64,000 nt of DNA from Vreelandella zhuhanensis (GCF_009793355.1 NZ_WTKP01000006.1:124001-188000), one strand, 5' to 3'. Shown: positions 34,933 to 46,380, numbered from the stretch's first letter. The notes: a model not told the origin generated them from the sequence alone. Numbers and translations are program-made.

Positions 34933-36426
34933 ATGAGCCAGTCACATGCCTTGCTTGGCGATCCGAAACACGCTATTGATTTAGCGCTTTTTGGGGCGCT
35001 TGGCGACCTTGCCATGCGCAAGCTGTTTCCTGCGCTGTATCAACTTGACCGTGAAGGCTTAATGCCTGAAAGCACGCGGATCATGGGACTGGCGCGTCAA
35101 GAACACGATACGGCCGCATTTCGCCAACTGGTCAACGGTGCGCTGCAAAAGCGGCTAAAAAAGGAAGAGCAGGACAAGGAGAGCTTGACGCGCTTTTTGA
35201 GTCGGCTTGACTACCTAAAGCTTGATTTCACCAACGCCGAGGGCTTCGAGGCAGTGCGCCAGTGGCGCGAGGGTGCCAACCGCCCGATGGTGGTTTACCT
35301 CTCAGTGGCAGCGCGTATCTACGGCGATATTTGCCATAACCTGCAGGCCAGTGACAGCCTGGATGACGATACCCGTGTGGTGGTAGAGAAGCCGATCGGC
35401 TATGACCTGGCCTCGTCCAAAGAGATTAACGACGCCATCGGTGCCGTTTTCCCCGAGTCACGAATCTACCGCATTGACCACTACCTGGGTAAAGAGACGG
35501 TACAGAACCTGATCGCCCTGCGCTTTGCCAACCCGCTCTTTGGCACCCAGTGGAATCAGAACCATATTTCCCATGTTGAGATCACGGTGGCAGAAAAAGT
35601 GGGGATCGAAGGGCGCTGGGGCTACTTTGACGAAGCGGGCCAGCTGCGCGATATGGTGCAGAACCATTTGCTCCAGCTGCTCTGTCTTATCGCCATGGAC
35701 CCACCCTCCAACCTGGATGCCGACGCCATTCGGGATGAGAAAGTAAAAGTCCTCAAGGCGCTGAAGCCCTTTACGGGTGAAGCCTTGGGACGCGACGTGG
35801 TGCGAGGTCAGTATATTGCCGGCACCAGCAATGGCCAGGCGGTGCCGGGCTACCTGGAAGAAGAGGGCGCTAACCCCCAGAGCCAGACCGAAACTTTCGT
35901 GGCCATGAAAATCGAAGTGACCAACTGGCGTTGGGCAGGCGTGCCGTTCTATCTGCGAACTGGCAAGCGGTTGCCCGAAAAACTGTCACAAATTGTCATC
36001 CACTTTCGCCAACAGCCACACTACATCTTCGACCCCGACCAGCGGGGCATTGCGTCTAACAAGCTGATTATTCGCCTGCAGCCAGAGGAGGGCATTGCAC
36101 TTCAGGTGCTCACCAAAGATAGTGGTCTGGATAAAGGCATGCGCTTGCGCCAAGGCCCGCTGCATCTGGATTTCAACAGCGTCTTCCCCAAGGCGCGGAT
36201 TCCGGATGCCTACGAGCGCCTGCTGCTGGAGGTGATGAAAGGCCAGCAGTACTTGTTTGTGCGCCGCGACGAGGTGGAACACGCATGGCGCTGGTGCGAT
36301 CAGCTGATCGACGGCTGGAAAGCACGCGAAGCCGCGCCGCGCCGTTACCCGGCAGGTTCCTGGGGGCCGGTCGCCTCCATTGCCATGATTACCCAGGATG
36401 GCCGCAGCTGGTACGAGGATTATTGA
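34933..36426 (+). CDS. zwf: Glucose-6-phosphate dehydrogenase
   Basis: A 497-residue enzyme converting glucose 6-phosphate to 6-phosphogluconolactone with NAD(P). The N-terminal nucleotide-binding loop reads [17 protein letters not shown]; Ala replaces the more usual Ser in GASGDLA. The active-site motif [13 protein letters not shown] is near residues 178-190, and [13 protein letters not shown] is also conserved. Length is normal for the family. GGAG precedes the ATG. The gene is followed 46 bp later by eda, without the pgl gene that often sits between them. Confidence 0.96.
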   Translation: MSQSHALLGDPKHAIDLALFGALGDLAMRKLFPALYQLDREGLMPESTRIMGLARQEHDTAAFRQLVNGALQKRLKKEEQDKESLTRFLSRLDYLKLDFTNAEGFEAVRQWREGANRPMVVYLSVAARIYGDICHNLQASDSLDDDTRVVVEKPIGYDLASSKEINDAIGAVFPESRIYRIDHYLGKETVQNLIALRFANPLFGTQWNQNHISHVEITVAEKVGIEGRWGYFDEAGQLRDMVQNHLLQLLCLIAMDPPSNLDADAIRDEKVKVLKALKPFTGEALGRDVVRGQYIAGTSNGQAVPGYLEEEGANPQSQTETFVAMKIEVTNWRWAGVPFYLRTGKRLPEKLSQIVIHFRQQPHYIFDPDQRGIASNKLIIRLQPEEGIALQVLTKDSGLDKGMRLRQGPLHLDFNSVFPKARIPDAYERLLLEVMKGQQYLFVRRDEVEHAWRWCDQLIDGWKAREAAPRRYPAGSWGPVASIAMITQDGRSWYEDY

Positions 36427-36472
36427 TAGGGGTGAAGGATGTCAAATACCATGATTGCTTGGAGATTCACTG

Positions 36473-37135
36473 ATGACAATCGATAAACAGCTACCCTCAA
36501 CGCGTACCGCCGAGCTTGACAGCATCTGTCTGAAAGCAGAGGTGATACCGGTAATCACCATTGAGCGCATTGAAGATGCCGTACCGCTGGGCCGCGCCTT
36601 GGTGGAGGGTGGCTTGACCGTGCTGGAAATCACCCTACGTACCGATTGTGCACTGGAAGCGATCAAGCGCTTGCGTGAAGCGCTACCGGGAGCCAGCATC
36701 GGCGTTGGCACCGTGCTGACCCCGGCGCAGTATCGCCAGGCCGAGCAGGTGGGGGCCGATTTCGTGGTTACCCCTGGTACCACTGAAGCGCTCTACCGCT
36801 ACGGCATCGAAAGCCCGGTTCCGATGTTGCCCGGGGTGTCTACCATCTCTGAACTGATGACCGGTTGGCAGTACGGCTACCGTCGCTTCAAATTCTTTCC
36901 CGCTGAATCCAGCGGTGGCGTGAAAGCGCTTAAAGCCTTTGGTGCCCCCATTTCGGAAGCACGCTTCTGCCCCACCGGAGGTATCACCGTGGATAACGCC
37001 GAGTCTTACCTTTCCCTGCCTAACGTCATGTGTGTCGGCGGCTCCTGGCTAACGCCCAAAGCGATGGTAGATGCAGAGGATTGGGACGGTATTCGTGAAC
37101 TGGCCCGCCAGGCAGCGGCGCGCTTTCACCACTGA
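36473..37135 (+). CDS. eda: KDPG aldolase (2-dehydro-3-deoxy-phosphogluconate aldolase)
   Basis: A 220-residue class I aldolase with the Schiff-base Lys in YRRFKFFPAES, a catalytic Glu in TVLEITLRTDCA and the phosphate-binding FCPTGGITVDNA. It splits KDPG into pyruvate and glyceraldehyde 3-phosphate, and can also act on KHG. The ATG at 36473 has GGAG about 8 nt upstream; a longer reading to 36455 is less supported. Co-transcribed with zwf and convergent with edd and the glk remnant. Confidence 0.95.
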   Translation: MTIDKQLPSTRTAELDSICLKAEVIPVITIERIEDAVPLGRALVEGGLTVLEITLRTDCALEAIKRLREALPGASIGVGTVLTPAQYRQAEQVGADFVVTPGTTEALYRYGIESPVPMLPGVSTISELMTGWQYGYRRFKFFPAESSGGVKALKAFGAPISEARFCPTGGITVDNAESYLSLPNVMCVGGSWLTPKAMVDAEDWDGIRELARQAAARFHH

Positions 37136-37137
37136 AC

Positions 37138-37235
37138 TCACTTGACCTCCTCGTTTTGCAGGGCCTCGGCGGCGCCCAGCAGGCCCATCCAGGGTGCGGT
37201 GACCACCTGTATCGGGATGGTCCGGGTATAGGCGC

Positions 37236-37239
<4 letters not shown>
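37138..37239 (-). pseudogene. glk: 33-codon remnant of glucokinase downstream of edd
   Basis: An ATG at 37239 overlapping the edd stop (ATGA) opens a 33-codon frame ending at 37138, with the peptide [20 protein letters not shown] followed by LGAAEAL. IPxxVVTAxxxGLLGAA is the C-terminal signature of bacterial glucokinases, and edd-glk is a known operon order. The roughly 290 preceding residues, including the ATP and sugar sites, are absent. An in-frame deletion that joined the start codon to the last 31 or so codons explains this. It cannot encode an active kinase. Confidence 0.75.
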
Positions 37240-39125
<1,886 letters not shown>

Positions 39126-39161
39126 AGAGACCTCTGCGTGGTGGAGACGGTGAGGTAGTAT

Positions 39162-39176
39162 TGTAGTTTTACTACT
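39162..39176 (-). promoter_or_regulatory. HexR-like operator upstream of edd
   Basis: TGTAGTTTTACTACT matches TGTARTNNNAYTACA except for the last base and is nearly a perfect inverted repeat (GTAGT-TTT-ACTAC). It lies 37 bp upstream of the edd start, where a repressor would block the promoter. Together with the zwf site it argues for KDPG-responsive HexR control of this locus. Confidence 0.7.
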
Positions 39177-39211
39177 AATAAGTATGGCGGCAATTGACTG
39201 ATAAATCGTAT

Positions 39212-39235
39212 AAAAAGGGCGCCACTTGGGCGCCC
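39212..39235 (-). terminator. Rho-independent terminator of cydAB
   Basis: GGGCGCC (39217-39223) pairs with GGCGCCC (39229-39235) around ACTTG; the A run at 39212-39216 becomes a U tract on the minus strand. It is 34 bp after the cydB stop. Confidence 0.85.
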
Positions 39236-39268
39236 AACATACATATAGCCTATACAGCTAAAGGTGTG

Positions 39269-40270
39269 TCAGTGATACCCTTCGCCAACCTTGACCTTGC
39301 CGCGGAACACCCAGTATGACCAGGCGGTGTACGCCAGTACCACAGGGATGACAAATATCATTCCAACGAGCAGGAAGAGCTGTGATTCCGGTGCGGAGGC
39401 GGCGTCCCAGATAGTATAGTCAGGCGGCACAATGACGGGCCATTTGCTGGCAATGAGACCCAGGTAGGTGAAAATGAAAAGCCCCAGCGCCATTACGAAT
39501 GGCAAACCCTCTTGCTGGCGCTTAACCGAACGGTAGAGCATGGCGGCGCAGGCCATGGCCAGGATCGGAAAGACCCAGATCAGATGCAGCTGATCGAGCC
39601 AGCGAGCGCGGACTTCCAGACTGACAAGGGGCGTCCATAGACTGACAATGCCGAATACCACGAGTACTGCCAGCAGCAGTTTAGGCGCAATGCTGTAGGC
39701 CCAGGCTTGTACATGGCCTTCAGACTTGAGAATAAGCCAAGTGGCACCCAGTAACGCATAGCCTGCCATCAAGCCTAAGCCGGTAAGAACGCTAAAGGGT
39801 GTCAACCAGTCAAGGGCGCCGCCCACGTAGACGAAATCCACCACCGCGAAGCCTTGAATGTATGCGCCGACCACGGCGCCTTGGGCAAAGGCGGCTACCG
39901 CTGAGCCCCAGCAGAAGGCGCGGTTCCACCAGTGGCGATTTTTCTTGGATTTAAACCGAAATTCAAAGGAGATGCCGCGGAAAATCAGCCCGGCGAGCAT
40001 AAGAAAAACGCCGATGTAGAGCGCCGGCAAAAACACCGAGTAGACAAGCGGGAAGGCTCCGAGCAGGCCTGCACCACCGAGTACCAGCCAGGTTTCATTG
40101 CCGTCCCATATTGGCGCGATCGAGTTCATCATCACATCACGGGATTCTTCATCCGGGGCGAAGGGATACAGGATCCCCAGTCCCAGATCGAAGCCATCCA
40201 TGAGCACGTACATGATGATGCCGAAGCCGATAATCGCTGCCCAAATCAAGGTAAGGTCGAGACCCATCAT
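39269..40270 (-). CDS. cydB: Cytochrome bd-type quinol oxidase subunit II
   Basis: A 333-residue polytopic protein beginning with the CydB helix LIWAAIIGFGIIMYVLMDGFDLG. About eight to nine helices follow. It partners CydA in the terminal oxidase that reduces oxygen to water at high affinity without pumping protons. The start overlaps the cydA stop by 4 bp. At 333 residues it is shorter than E. coli CydB (379), as in CioB-type enzymes. No cydX-like small gene was seen between it and the terminator. Confidence 0.93.
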   Translation of the reverse strand: MMGLDLTLIWAAIIGFGIIMYVLMDGFDLGLGILYPFAPDEESRDVMMNSIAPIWDGNETWLVLGGAGLLGAFPLVYSVFLPALYIGVFLMLAGLIFRGISFEFRFKSKKNRHWWNRAFCWGSAVAAFAQGAVVGAYIQGFAVVDFVYVGGALDWLTPFSVLTGLGLMAGYALLGATWLILKSEGHVQAWAYSIAPKLLLAVLVVFGIVSLWTPLVSLEVRARWLDQLHLIWVFPILAMACAAMLYRSVKRQQEGLPFVMALGLFIFTYLGLIASKWPVIVPPDYTIWDAASAPESQLFLLVGMIFVIPVVLAYTAWSYWVFRGKVKVGEGYH

Positions 40271-41682
40271 GCGTTAGCTCCCTTTATGTCATCCCCCTCA
40301 AGGGGGGTATGGGCCGCTGAGAGCGGACGTTTCGGACGTTCTACTTCATCGCTGTCCTTTTCATCGGACCCCGGAAGCATGCCTTCACCAATGACACGGC
40401 CCAGGTAGTAAATCCCGACCACAAACACCACGCCATAAACCGCCATATAGCCAATCAGGGTAAAGAGCGCCATGGCGCCGGTGAGCGAAGGTGTCAACCC
40501 CTGAGCATGGGTCATCAGGCCATAAACCAACCACGGCGCTCGACCGGCCTCGGTCACAATCCAGCCGGCGAGAACCGCGAGGAAGGGGGTGCCGATCATT
40601 GCCACCAATGTTTTCAGGTACAGCGGGCTTTCAAACACCCGACCTTTCCAGCGCAGCAATAGTCCGGCCAGCGCCACACCGATCATCAAGACACCAATTC
40701 CGACCATGACGCGGAACGACCAGAACACAATCGCTACCGGCGGCTGTTCCTCCGGTGCAGCTTCATTGATGCCGGGTACCTCGCCATCGGCGCGGTGGGT
40801 CAAGATGATGCTTGCCAGGTCGGGAATGCCGATTTCAAAACGGTTTGTCTGAGTGTCTTGATCGGGTATGGCGAACAGAAGCAGTGGCACATTGGACTGG
40901 GTTTCCCAGTTCCCTTCCATGGCCGCAAGCTTGGTAGGCTGATGCTCCAGTGTATTGAGGCCATGGAAATCACCGATCACCGCCTGAGCCGGCGTCAGCA
41001 CCAGCAGTAACCATAGGCACATGGAGAGTGCTTTCTTGTTCGCCTCTACATCACGTTGGCGCAGCAGGAACCAAGCGCTCACGCCAGCCACGACGAAGCC
41101 ACCCGTGAGGAAAGAGGCCATGCCCATGTGAGTGAAACGGTACCAGAACGACGGATTGAAGATCGCTTCTGCCCAAGAGGTGATATGGAAGCGACCGTCG
41201 ATTAGCTCGTAGCCGGCGGGTGTCTGCATCCAGCTATTGGCCGAGAGAATCCAGAATGAGGAAATAAACGTGCCGATGGCAACCATGATCGCCGCGAAGA
41301 GGTGAACACCCTCAGGCACTTTGTTGCGCCCAAACAGCAGCACACCCAAGAACGCCGCTTCCAGGAAGAATGCCGTTACTACCTCGTAGCTAAGCACCGG
41401 ACCTAAAAAGTTAGAGGTGGCCAGGGCAAAGTTGCTCCAGTTCGTGCCGAACTGAAATGACATGACAATGCCCGAGACCACGCCCATGCCGAAGACCACC
41501 GCAAATACCTTGGTCCAGAACAGAGCGAGGCGGTCCCATGCGGTGTTTCCGGTTTTATAGAATAATCCGTGTAAGAGGGCGATATAGGATGCCAGGCCAA
41601 TGGTAAACACTGGGAAAATGGCATGAAAAAGAACTACAAAAGCAAATTGCAGCCTGGATAATAATAGGGGATCCAGCTCCAT
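40267..41682 (-). CDS. cydA: Cytochrome bd-type quinol oxidase subunit I (CioA type)
   Basis: A 471-residue subunit carrying the haems. The N-terminus LLLSRLQFAFVVLFHAIFPV contains the conserved haem-ligand His. GRAPW replaces the usual GRQPW quinol-loop signature, and the quinol loop is short; both point to the CioA or cyanide-insensitive subgroup. The ATG at 41682 has GGAGG at ideal spacing; upstream in-frame starts add an untypical N-terminus. It forms one operon with cydB. The 152-bp gap upstream, before cydC, is AT-rich and may hold its own promoter. Confidence 0.93.
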   Translation of the reverse strand: MELDPLLLSRLQFAFVVLFHAIFPVFTIGLASYIALLHGLFYKTGNTAWDRLALFWTKVFAVVFGMGVVSGIVMSFQFGTNWSNFALATSNFLGPVLSYEVVTAFFLEAAFLGVLLFGRNKVPEGVHLFAAIMVAIGTFISSFWILSANSWMQTPAGYELIDGRFHITSWAEAIFNPSFWYRFTHMGMASFLTGGFVVAGVSAWFLLRQRDVEANKKALSMCLWLLLVLTPAQAVIGDFHGLNTLEHQPTKLAAMEGNWETQSNVPLLLFAIPDQDTQTNRFEIGIPDLASIILTHRADGEVPGINEAAPEEQPPVAIVFWSFRVMVGIGVLMIGVALAGLLLRWKGRVFESPLYLKTLVAMIGTPFLAVLAGWIVTEAGRAPWLVYGLMTHAQGLTPSLTGAMALFTLIGYMAVYGVVFVVGIYYLGRVIGEGMLPGSDEKDSDEVERPKRPLSAAHTPLEGDDIKGANA

Positions 41683-41834
41683 GATGACCTCCAACGCATG
41701 TCGCAAGGAAGAGATAAGCGCATCCAAGAATAAAGCCTTATTAATCAAGCATATCGGGGCATTTATTTTTTAACGGAATATGCTTATTACGTAGATCTAT
41801 TTTAAACGAAAGGGGTGGGTTTAGTTAACATTTG

Positions 41835-43571
41835 TTAATGTTTGCGCCATGACGTATTGTCGCAGCCGTGCTGCGGGCGTCCTTCTATCAGTCTCAGGGT
41901 ATGGGTAATACCGGGCGGGGCAGGAGCACCGTTACTGATGTCATGAACGAGATAGATAACGCTGCGCTCTTTTAGCCAGGCGTCTAAAGAAGCAGACAAG
42001 CGTTGTGCGGTGGGCTCATCAACGCCGGCAAATGGTTCGTCCAGGATGACCAGGTCCGGTTGGCATAGATAAAGACGTGCCAATGCGACTCGGCGTGCCT
42101 GTCCGCCGGAAAGTCGGCGTCCACCTTCCCCGACCCCTGTATCTAACCCGCGGGGCAATGCCTGTGCCCAGGACGTCAGGGCGACGCGTTCAAGCGCCTG
42201 CCACAGGGCGTCTTCACTGGCGTCTGGATTAGCGAGACGCAGGTTGGTCGCTAAGCTGGCATCCAGAAGTTCGGTTTGCTGCGTGAGCACCGCGACTCGT
42301 CGGCGCAGTGCCGCGTCGGGCCAGTGTTCAAGCGGTATGCCGCCAAGAATGATATGCCCTTGAGTGGGTGTAAGTTGCCGGCTGATGAGCATTGCCAGCG
42401 TGGATTTTCCCGAGCCGGATGCTCCCACAATTGCCCAGCGTTCGCCGGGTTTGAGCGTTAGTGACAGATTATCCAACGCGGGCAAGAGGGCTGTAGGGTA
42501 GTGAACGCTAACAGCGTTTAATACCATTTGGTGGGCACTGCCCGGGTCGCTCGTGTCCGCTTCTCGCACCGGCTGACGCTGCGCCTCCAGCTGGTTCAAC
42601 CTCTCTGCGGCACTTTTGGTCGCTCCAAACCAGGTAAAGGCGGCGGGTAGTGCACCGAGCGCCTCGTTCATGGCCAGCACCGCCATGGGCAGCATCACCA
42701 TCACTGCACCACTGATGTTGCCCGCCTGCCACGCCAGCGCGGCGAGCCATAGCGTCATTAACGTGGCTGCGCTGACGAGCCATCCTTCCAGGGCATTGCC
42801 CAGCGCGACCCAGTGCCCCAGGCGCTGCTGGGCATGCTGCAATTGCCGCTCAATGGCGCTCAGCCGTTCACGGTGAATGGCCAAACTTCCGTACGCCTTG
42901 AGCTCTGCCAGGCCCTGCAGCTGCTCCATCGTGCGGCTGCGCAACGCCTCGAGCTGGCCGACGTGACGTTCGCTTTCCGTCAGGCCCAGTCGCGCCTGGC
43001 CGAGCGTCAGCCATAGCCAGCCAAGCAGGAGCAGTGCCGCGAGCGAACCGCCGGCTAAGGGCACGAACAGTGCCACTCCACCGCTGAGCAGCAGAATTGC
43101 AAGCAGCGCCACGGCAGGCGGTGCCAGCAGACGCAGGTAGAGACTATCCAGGGTGTCGATGTCGGCTGTCAGGCGGTTGAGCCAGTCGCTGGCGCGGCGC
43201 TGCGCCAGGGCACGGCTATCCAGGCCGGCGAGCACACCAAATAGCTGGGTGCGCAGATCGGCGAGTAGGCGCAGTACGCTATCGTGGTTATACAGTCGTT
43301 CCACATAACGGCTGACGGTCCGGCTAACGGCAAAAAAGCGGATCGCACCGCCAGGAACATACACCTCAAGCGAGGCGGCAACGCCAGCGGCGAGCAACAG
43401 GCCGGTGAGGCCGGTGGCAGTAATAAACCAGCCTGAGACGGCGAGCAGGCCCAGCGCTGAAAACAGCGTCAGTGCCATCAACATCGCCCCCAAGCCAAGC
43501 CGTTTACGCCGTTTGGCGAGAACGGTCAGCCAGGGACGGAACGTGACGGCTAGAGAAGTGAGTTTAGCCAT
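41835..43571 (-). CDS. cydC: ABC transporter CydC, thiol/haem-related exporter subunit
   Basis: A 578-residue half-transporter: six-helix membrane domain, then an ATPase domain with Walker A GASGSGKSTL, signature LSGGQARRVALARL and Walker B LVILDEPFAGVD. With CydD it forms the exporter of glutathione/cysteine (and possibly haem) needed to assemble cytochrome bd. It overlaps the cydD end by 8 bp. Next to cydAB, the assignment of the first gene as cydD and the second as cydC follows the usual order. Confidence 0.9.
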   Translation of the reverse strand: MAKLTSLAVTFRPWLTVLAKRRKRLGLGAMLMALTLFSALGLLAVSGWFITATGLTGLLLAAGVAASLEVYVPGGAIRFFAVSRTVSRYVERLYNHDSVLRLLADLRTQLFGVLAGLDSRALAQRRASDWLNRLTADIDTLDSLYLRLLAPPAVALLAILLLSGGVALFVPLAGGSLAALLLLGWLWLTLGQARLGLTESERHVGQLEALRSRTMEQLQGLAELKAYGSLAIHRERLSAIERQLQHAQQRLGHWVALGNALEGWLVSAATLMTLWLAALAWQAGNISGAVMVMLPMAVLAMNEALGALPAAFTWFGATKSAAERLNQLEAQRQPVREADTSDPGSAHQMVLNAVSVHYPTALLPALDNLSLTLKPGERWAIVGASGSGKSTLAMLISRQLTPTQGHIILGGIPLEHWPDAALRRRVAVLTQQTELLDASLATNLRLANPDASEDALWQALERVALTSWAQALPRGLDTGVGEGGRRLSGGQARRVALARLYLCQPDLVILDEPFAGVDEPTAQRLSASLDAWLKERSVIYLVHDISNGAPAPPGITHTLRLIEGRPQHGCDNTSWRKH

Positions 43572-45231
43572 GGGGCACCTCCAGAACGTGGCCGTTGCGG
43601 ATTTGCCAGTGGCGGTCGGTGAGGGCCATCAAGGCGGGGTGATGGGTGGCGATCACCAGGGTGCGTCCAGCATGACGCAGCGTTTGCAACGCTGCGATCA
43701 CGGCTTGCTCGGTAGCTTCATCTAGACTGGCGGTAGGCTCATCGAGTAATACCAGTGGCGCTTGAGACAGGAATACTCGTGCCAGTGCCAAACGCTGTGC
43801 CTGCCCGCCGGATAGGCCGAAGCCGCGTTCGCCAATGGGGGTGTCGATACCCGCAGGTAGCCGTTTGATCAATTCGCCGAGGTGAGCGCTCTCCAGCGCT
43901 TGATGCAGGTCGTCAATGCTGGCTTGGGGCGCGGCCAATCGCAGATTGTCGGCCAGCGTACCTTGAATCAACAGTGGACGCTGATCCATCCAGGCAAAGC
44001 GAAGCGCATCCGCCGGACGGCGCTCGCCGTCACTGGGCGCCACAAAACCTGCGAGCAGCTGTAGCAGGCTGGATTTACCGCTGCCCGAAGCACCAGTGAC
44101 GACAACGGTTTCTCCACGTGCCAACTGTTGCGTGACCGGCCCCAGGACAATTCCACGCCCAGGGTGCGTGACACTGGCGCCCTCCAGTTCGATGAGTGTA
44201 TCGCTGGCATGAGGGGGAGCTACTGTGGTGTGGGCATGGCTGGTGAAAAGAGGCTCGTTTAATAGATGGGTCAGGCTATCAGCGGCGCCCAAGGCAGCAG
44301 CGCGGTCGTGGTAGCGCTGCGCCAAGTTTCGCAGTGGTTGGAAAAACTCGGGGGCAAGCAGTAGTACCAGTAAGCCACTGAACAGGGTTAGCTCATCGGC
44401 GGGGCCATAGTCGATATAGCCTAACAGGCCAAAACCGACATAAATCGCCACTACCGCAATAGCGACTGAAGCAAAAAACTCCAGCACAGCGGAAGAGAGA
44501 AATGCTAAACGCAAGGTGCGCATGCTACGGGCACGGTAGCCTTCCGAGGCCGCCCGTACGCTCTGCTCGGCTTGACGCGTTTGGCCGAATAGCTGCAGCG
44601 TAGTGAGGCTTCGCACGCGATCAATAAAGTGGCCGGAAAGGCGTGCCACTTCAGCGAACTGGTCGCGGTTCAGTTGCTCAGCACCCATGCCGACCAAGGC
44701 CATGAACAGCGGAATCATCGGCGCGGAGAGCAGTAAAAACAGGGCGGCTAGCCAGTCTTGCGTCAGTGCTATCATCAACACGCCGAGTGGCAGCAACATG
44801 GCAAGCCAGAGCTGTACGCGAAAGTGGGCAAAGTAACCGTCCAGCGCCTCCACTTGCTCGACCAGCTGATAGGACAGCGACGCGGAGTGGTAGCTCGCCA
44901 AGCGTACCGGCCCGAGAGCGGCTAGGTGATCAAGCAGGCGTTGGCGTAACTGCTTGCGAATCACCAGTGATGCCCGCTGGCTCAGCGTTTCTTGAGCGTA
45001 GGTGAGCAGTCCACGTAGCGGCAATAGTAGCAGCCAGATCACAAACAGCGGCGTGAGGCGCCCAAGCGGCTGTGCATTCACCAACAATGCGCTGACCAGC
45101 CAGGCAAATAGTCCCATTTGCACCCAGGTCAATGCGCTGGCACCCACGCCGCTGATAACCGCCAGCGTTAAACGACGGCGCTGAGTCGCCGCAAGGTCGT
45201 TCAGTAACCCTTTGGCAGTGAGCGCAGGCAT
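43564..45231 (-). CDS. cydD: ABC transporter CydD, thiol/haem-related exporter subunit
   Basis: A 555-residue half-transporter with a membrane domain and ATPase domain: Walker A GASGSGKSSLLQLL, signature LSGGQAQRLALAR, Walker B LVLLDEPTASLDEATE. Partner of CydC. The ATG at 45231 has AAAGGAA upstream; an in-frame reading to 45273 is less likely. It is the first gene of the cydDC-cydAB cluster. Upstream, 45232-45455 holds divergent promoters and an IR GCGAT/ATCGC but no further gene. Confidence 0.9.
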   Translation of the reverse strand: MPALTAKGLLNDLAATQRRRLTLAVISGVGASALTWVQMGLFAWLVSALLVNAQPLGRLTPLFVIWLLLLPLRGLLTYAQETLSQRASLVIRKQLRQRLLDHLAALGPVRLASYHSASLSYQLVEQVEALDGYFAHFRVQLWLAMLLPLGVLMIALTQDWLAALFLLLSAPMIPLFMALVGMGAEQLNRDQFAEVARLSGHFIDRVRSLTTLQLFGQTRQAEQSVRAASEGYRARSMRTLRLAFLSSAVLEFFASVAIAVVAIYVGFGLLGYIDYGPADELTLFSGLLVLLLAPEFFQPLRNLAQRYHDRAAALGAADSLTHLLNEPLFTSHAHTTVAPPHASDTLIELEGASVTHPGRGIVLGPVTQQLARGETVVVTGASGSGKSSLLQLLAGFVAPSDGERRPADALRFAWMDQRPLLIQGTLADNLRLAAPQASIDDLHQALESAHLGELIKRLPAGIDTPIGERGFGLSGGQAQRLALARVFLSQAPLVLLDEPTASLDEATEQAVIAALQTLRHAGRTLVIATHHPALMALTDRHWQIRNGHVLEVPHG

Positions 45232-45455
45232 GATAATTCCTTTAGCGATGTATAAGTTTGGTATCGCTATCAAGCCTACGACGAAAGTGACCCATCACCA
45301 AGGGGTGTGCGGCAAAGCGACTCGCATTGTGCGTCTCCCGGCCAGGTTAGAACGCTGGCTGTGACTCTTCCTGAAATATTTTTTCCAAGAGAGACTTACG
45401 TTCTATATTGGTTAGTGTCCGTCGGCTACCTGCCTTCTAAGCTAAAGGAGTTACG

Positions 45456-45674
45456 ATGAAATATTTTGAGAACTTTTTTCTCTGGATGCTGGGACTTTTT
45501 TTACCCGCTTTTGCGTTGGCTCAAGCTCCAAGCCGCATGGGAAACGGCATGATGGATGGAATGATGTCGGGCATGGGCATCATGGCAATCTTTATGATGA
45601 TCGTCTGGATTCTTCTGATTGTGCTTTTGGTGCTCGGGATATTGGCCCTGATCAAATATTTGCGAGAAAAATAA
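45456..45674 (+). CDS. Small Met-rich membrane protein of unknown function
   Basis: A 72-residue protein with AAAGGAG before its ATG. The N-terminal 22 residues look like a signal peptide or first helix (FLWMLGLFLPAFALAQA). A short methionine/glycine-rich segment (MGNGMMDGMMSGMG) and a second strongly hydrophobic helix (about 42-66) ending in KYLREK follow. Met-rich motifs can bind Cu(I), but no function is assignable. I recognise no family beyond resemblance to other short single-helix envelope proteins. Confidence 0.7.
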   Translation: MKYFENFFLWMLGLFLPAFALAQAPSRMGNGMMDGMMSGMGIMAIFMMIVWILLIVLLVLGILALIKYLREK

Positions 45675-45766
45675 TGAGCCAGAAAAAGCCGCCTATTTTG
45701 GATAGAAAGAGGGGGTATAAATCACCACAATGGGGGAACAGTGACCATGACTCAGGCACCCGCTAG
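45674..45766 (+). CDS. Possible 30-codon coupled ORF
   Basis: The ATG overlaps the stop of the preceding gene (TAATG) and opens a frame for a polar, basic peptide beginning MSQKKPPILDRKRGYKSPQW. It overlaps the next small gene in another frame. Translation by re-initiation is possible but unsupported otherwise. Confidence 0.2.
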   Translation: MSQKKPPILDRKRGYKSPQWGNSDHDSGTR

Positions 45767-45986
45767 CTTTGAAAAAATATTTTCCGATGAAACCGCCAGT
45801 ATTGAAAATACAGCGTCCATCCCTCTTTCCATCAGCTTGGTTAGCGACAGCGGTTGCCAGGTTGAAATGGAGTTAAAGCCCGGCCAGGTGATCAATTTTT
45901 CCGCAGGCAGCATGGATGCAAATGTCATTTTGCATAACGGTGATCCAGCTAACCTGCTGGTGATAAAACCAGGGCCTCCCTCCTGA
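45747..45986 (+). CDS. Hypothetical protein, about 79 residues
   Basis: The frame has GGGGGA about 9 nt before the ATG at 45747 (a GTG at 45741 is closer to it). The product has no signal peptide and no helix; alternating polar/hydrophobic strands (SIPLSISLVSDSGCQVEMEL, then NVILHNGDPANLLVIK) suggest a small all-beta fold. No family is recognised. It is in line with the preceding small membrane protein and could be co-transcribed. Confidence 0.6.
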   Translation: MTQAPASFEKIFSDETASIENTASIPLSISLVSDSGCQVEMELKPGQVINFSAGSMDANVILHNGDPANLLVIKPGPPS

Positions 45987-46056
45987 ACCTGTTATCCACG
46001 CAAAGCAGAGGAGGCTTGCCCGGCCGGAGACGGTTATGGTGGGCATGGCGCCTGCA

Positions 46057-46380
46057 TCAGGATTCGCGCTTCTCGAACCAATCCTCGGTGCCGCCCTCGT
46101 AGTCGTACACCTGAGTGAAGCCGGCTTCCTCGAGCTTTTTTGCGGCCTTGGGCGAGGCGTCGCAGTCGAAGTTGGCACAGTAGACCACGACCTTGCGATC
46201 CTTGCCGCCCGCTACGTCCTCGACCTTCTCGACGAAATCGTCATCCTTTACCGGGATGTTGATCGAGGTGCGGATGTGCTGCTTGTTGAAAGCATCCCGG
46301 GGCAGGACGTTGATCAGCACGAAGTCCTCGTGCTCGGTTTCGTTCATGACCTTCAGGTCGTCACGGGTAATGGCTTTCAT
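46057..46380 (-). CDS. Single-domain rhodanese-like protein
   Basis: A 107-residue rhodanese fold. FVLINVLPRDAFNKQHI is the first conserved block; the active-site loop begins VVVYCANFDCDAS with the expected Cys; GFTQVYDYEGGTEDW closes the domain. Such proteins transfer sulfane sulfur or act as persulfide carriers. AGGAG precedes the ATG. Convergent with the small hypothetical gene; no operon partner. Confidence 0.85.
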   Translation of the reverse strand: MKAITRDDLKVMNETEHEDFVLINVLPRDAFNKQHIRTSINIPVKDDDFVEKVEDVAGGKDRKVVVYCANFDCDASPKAAKKLEEAGFTQVYDYEGGTEDWFEKRES

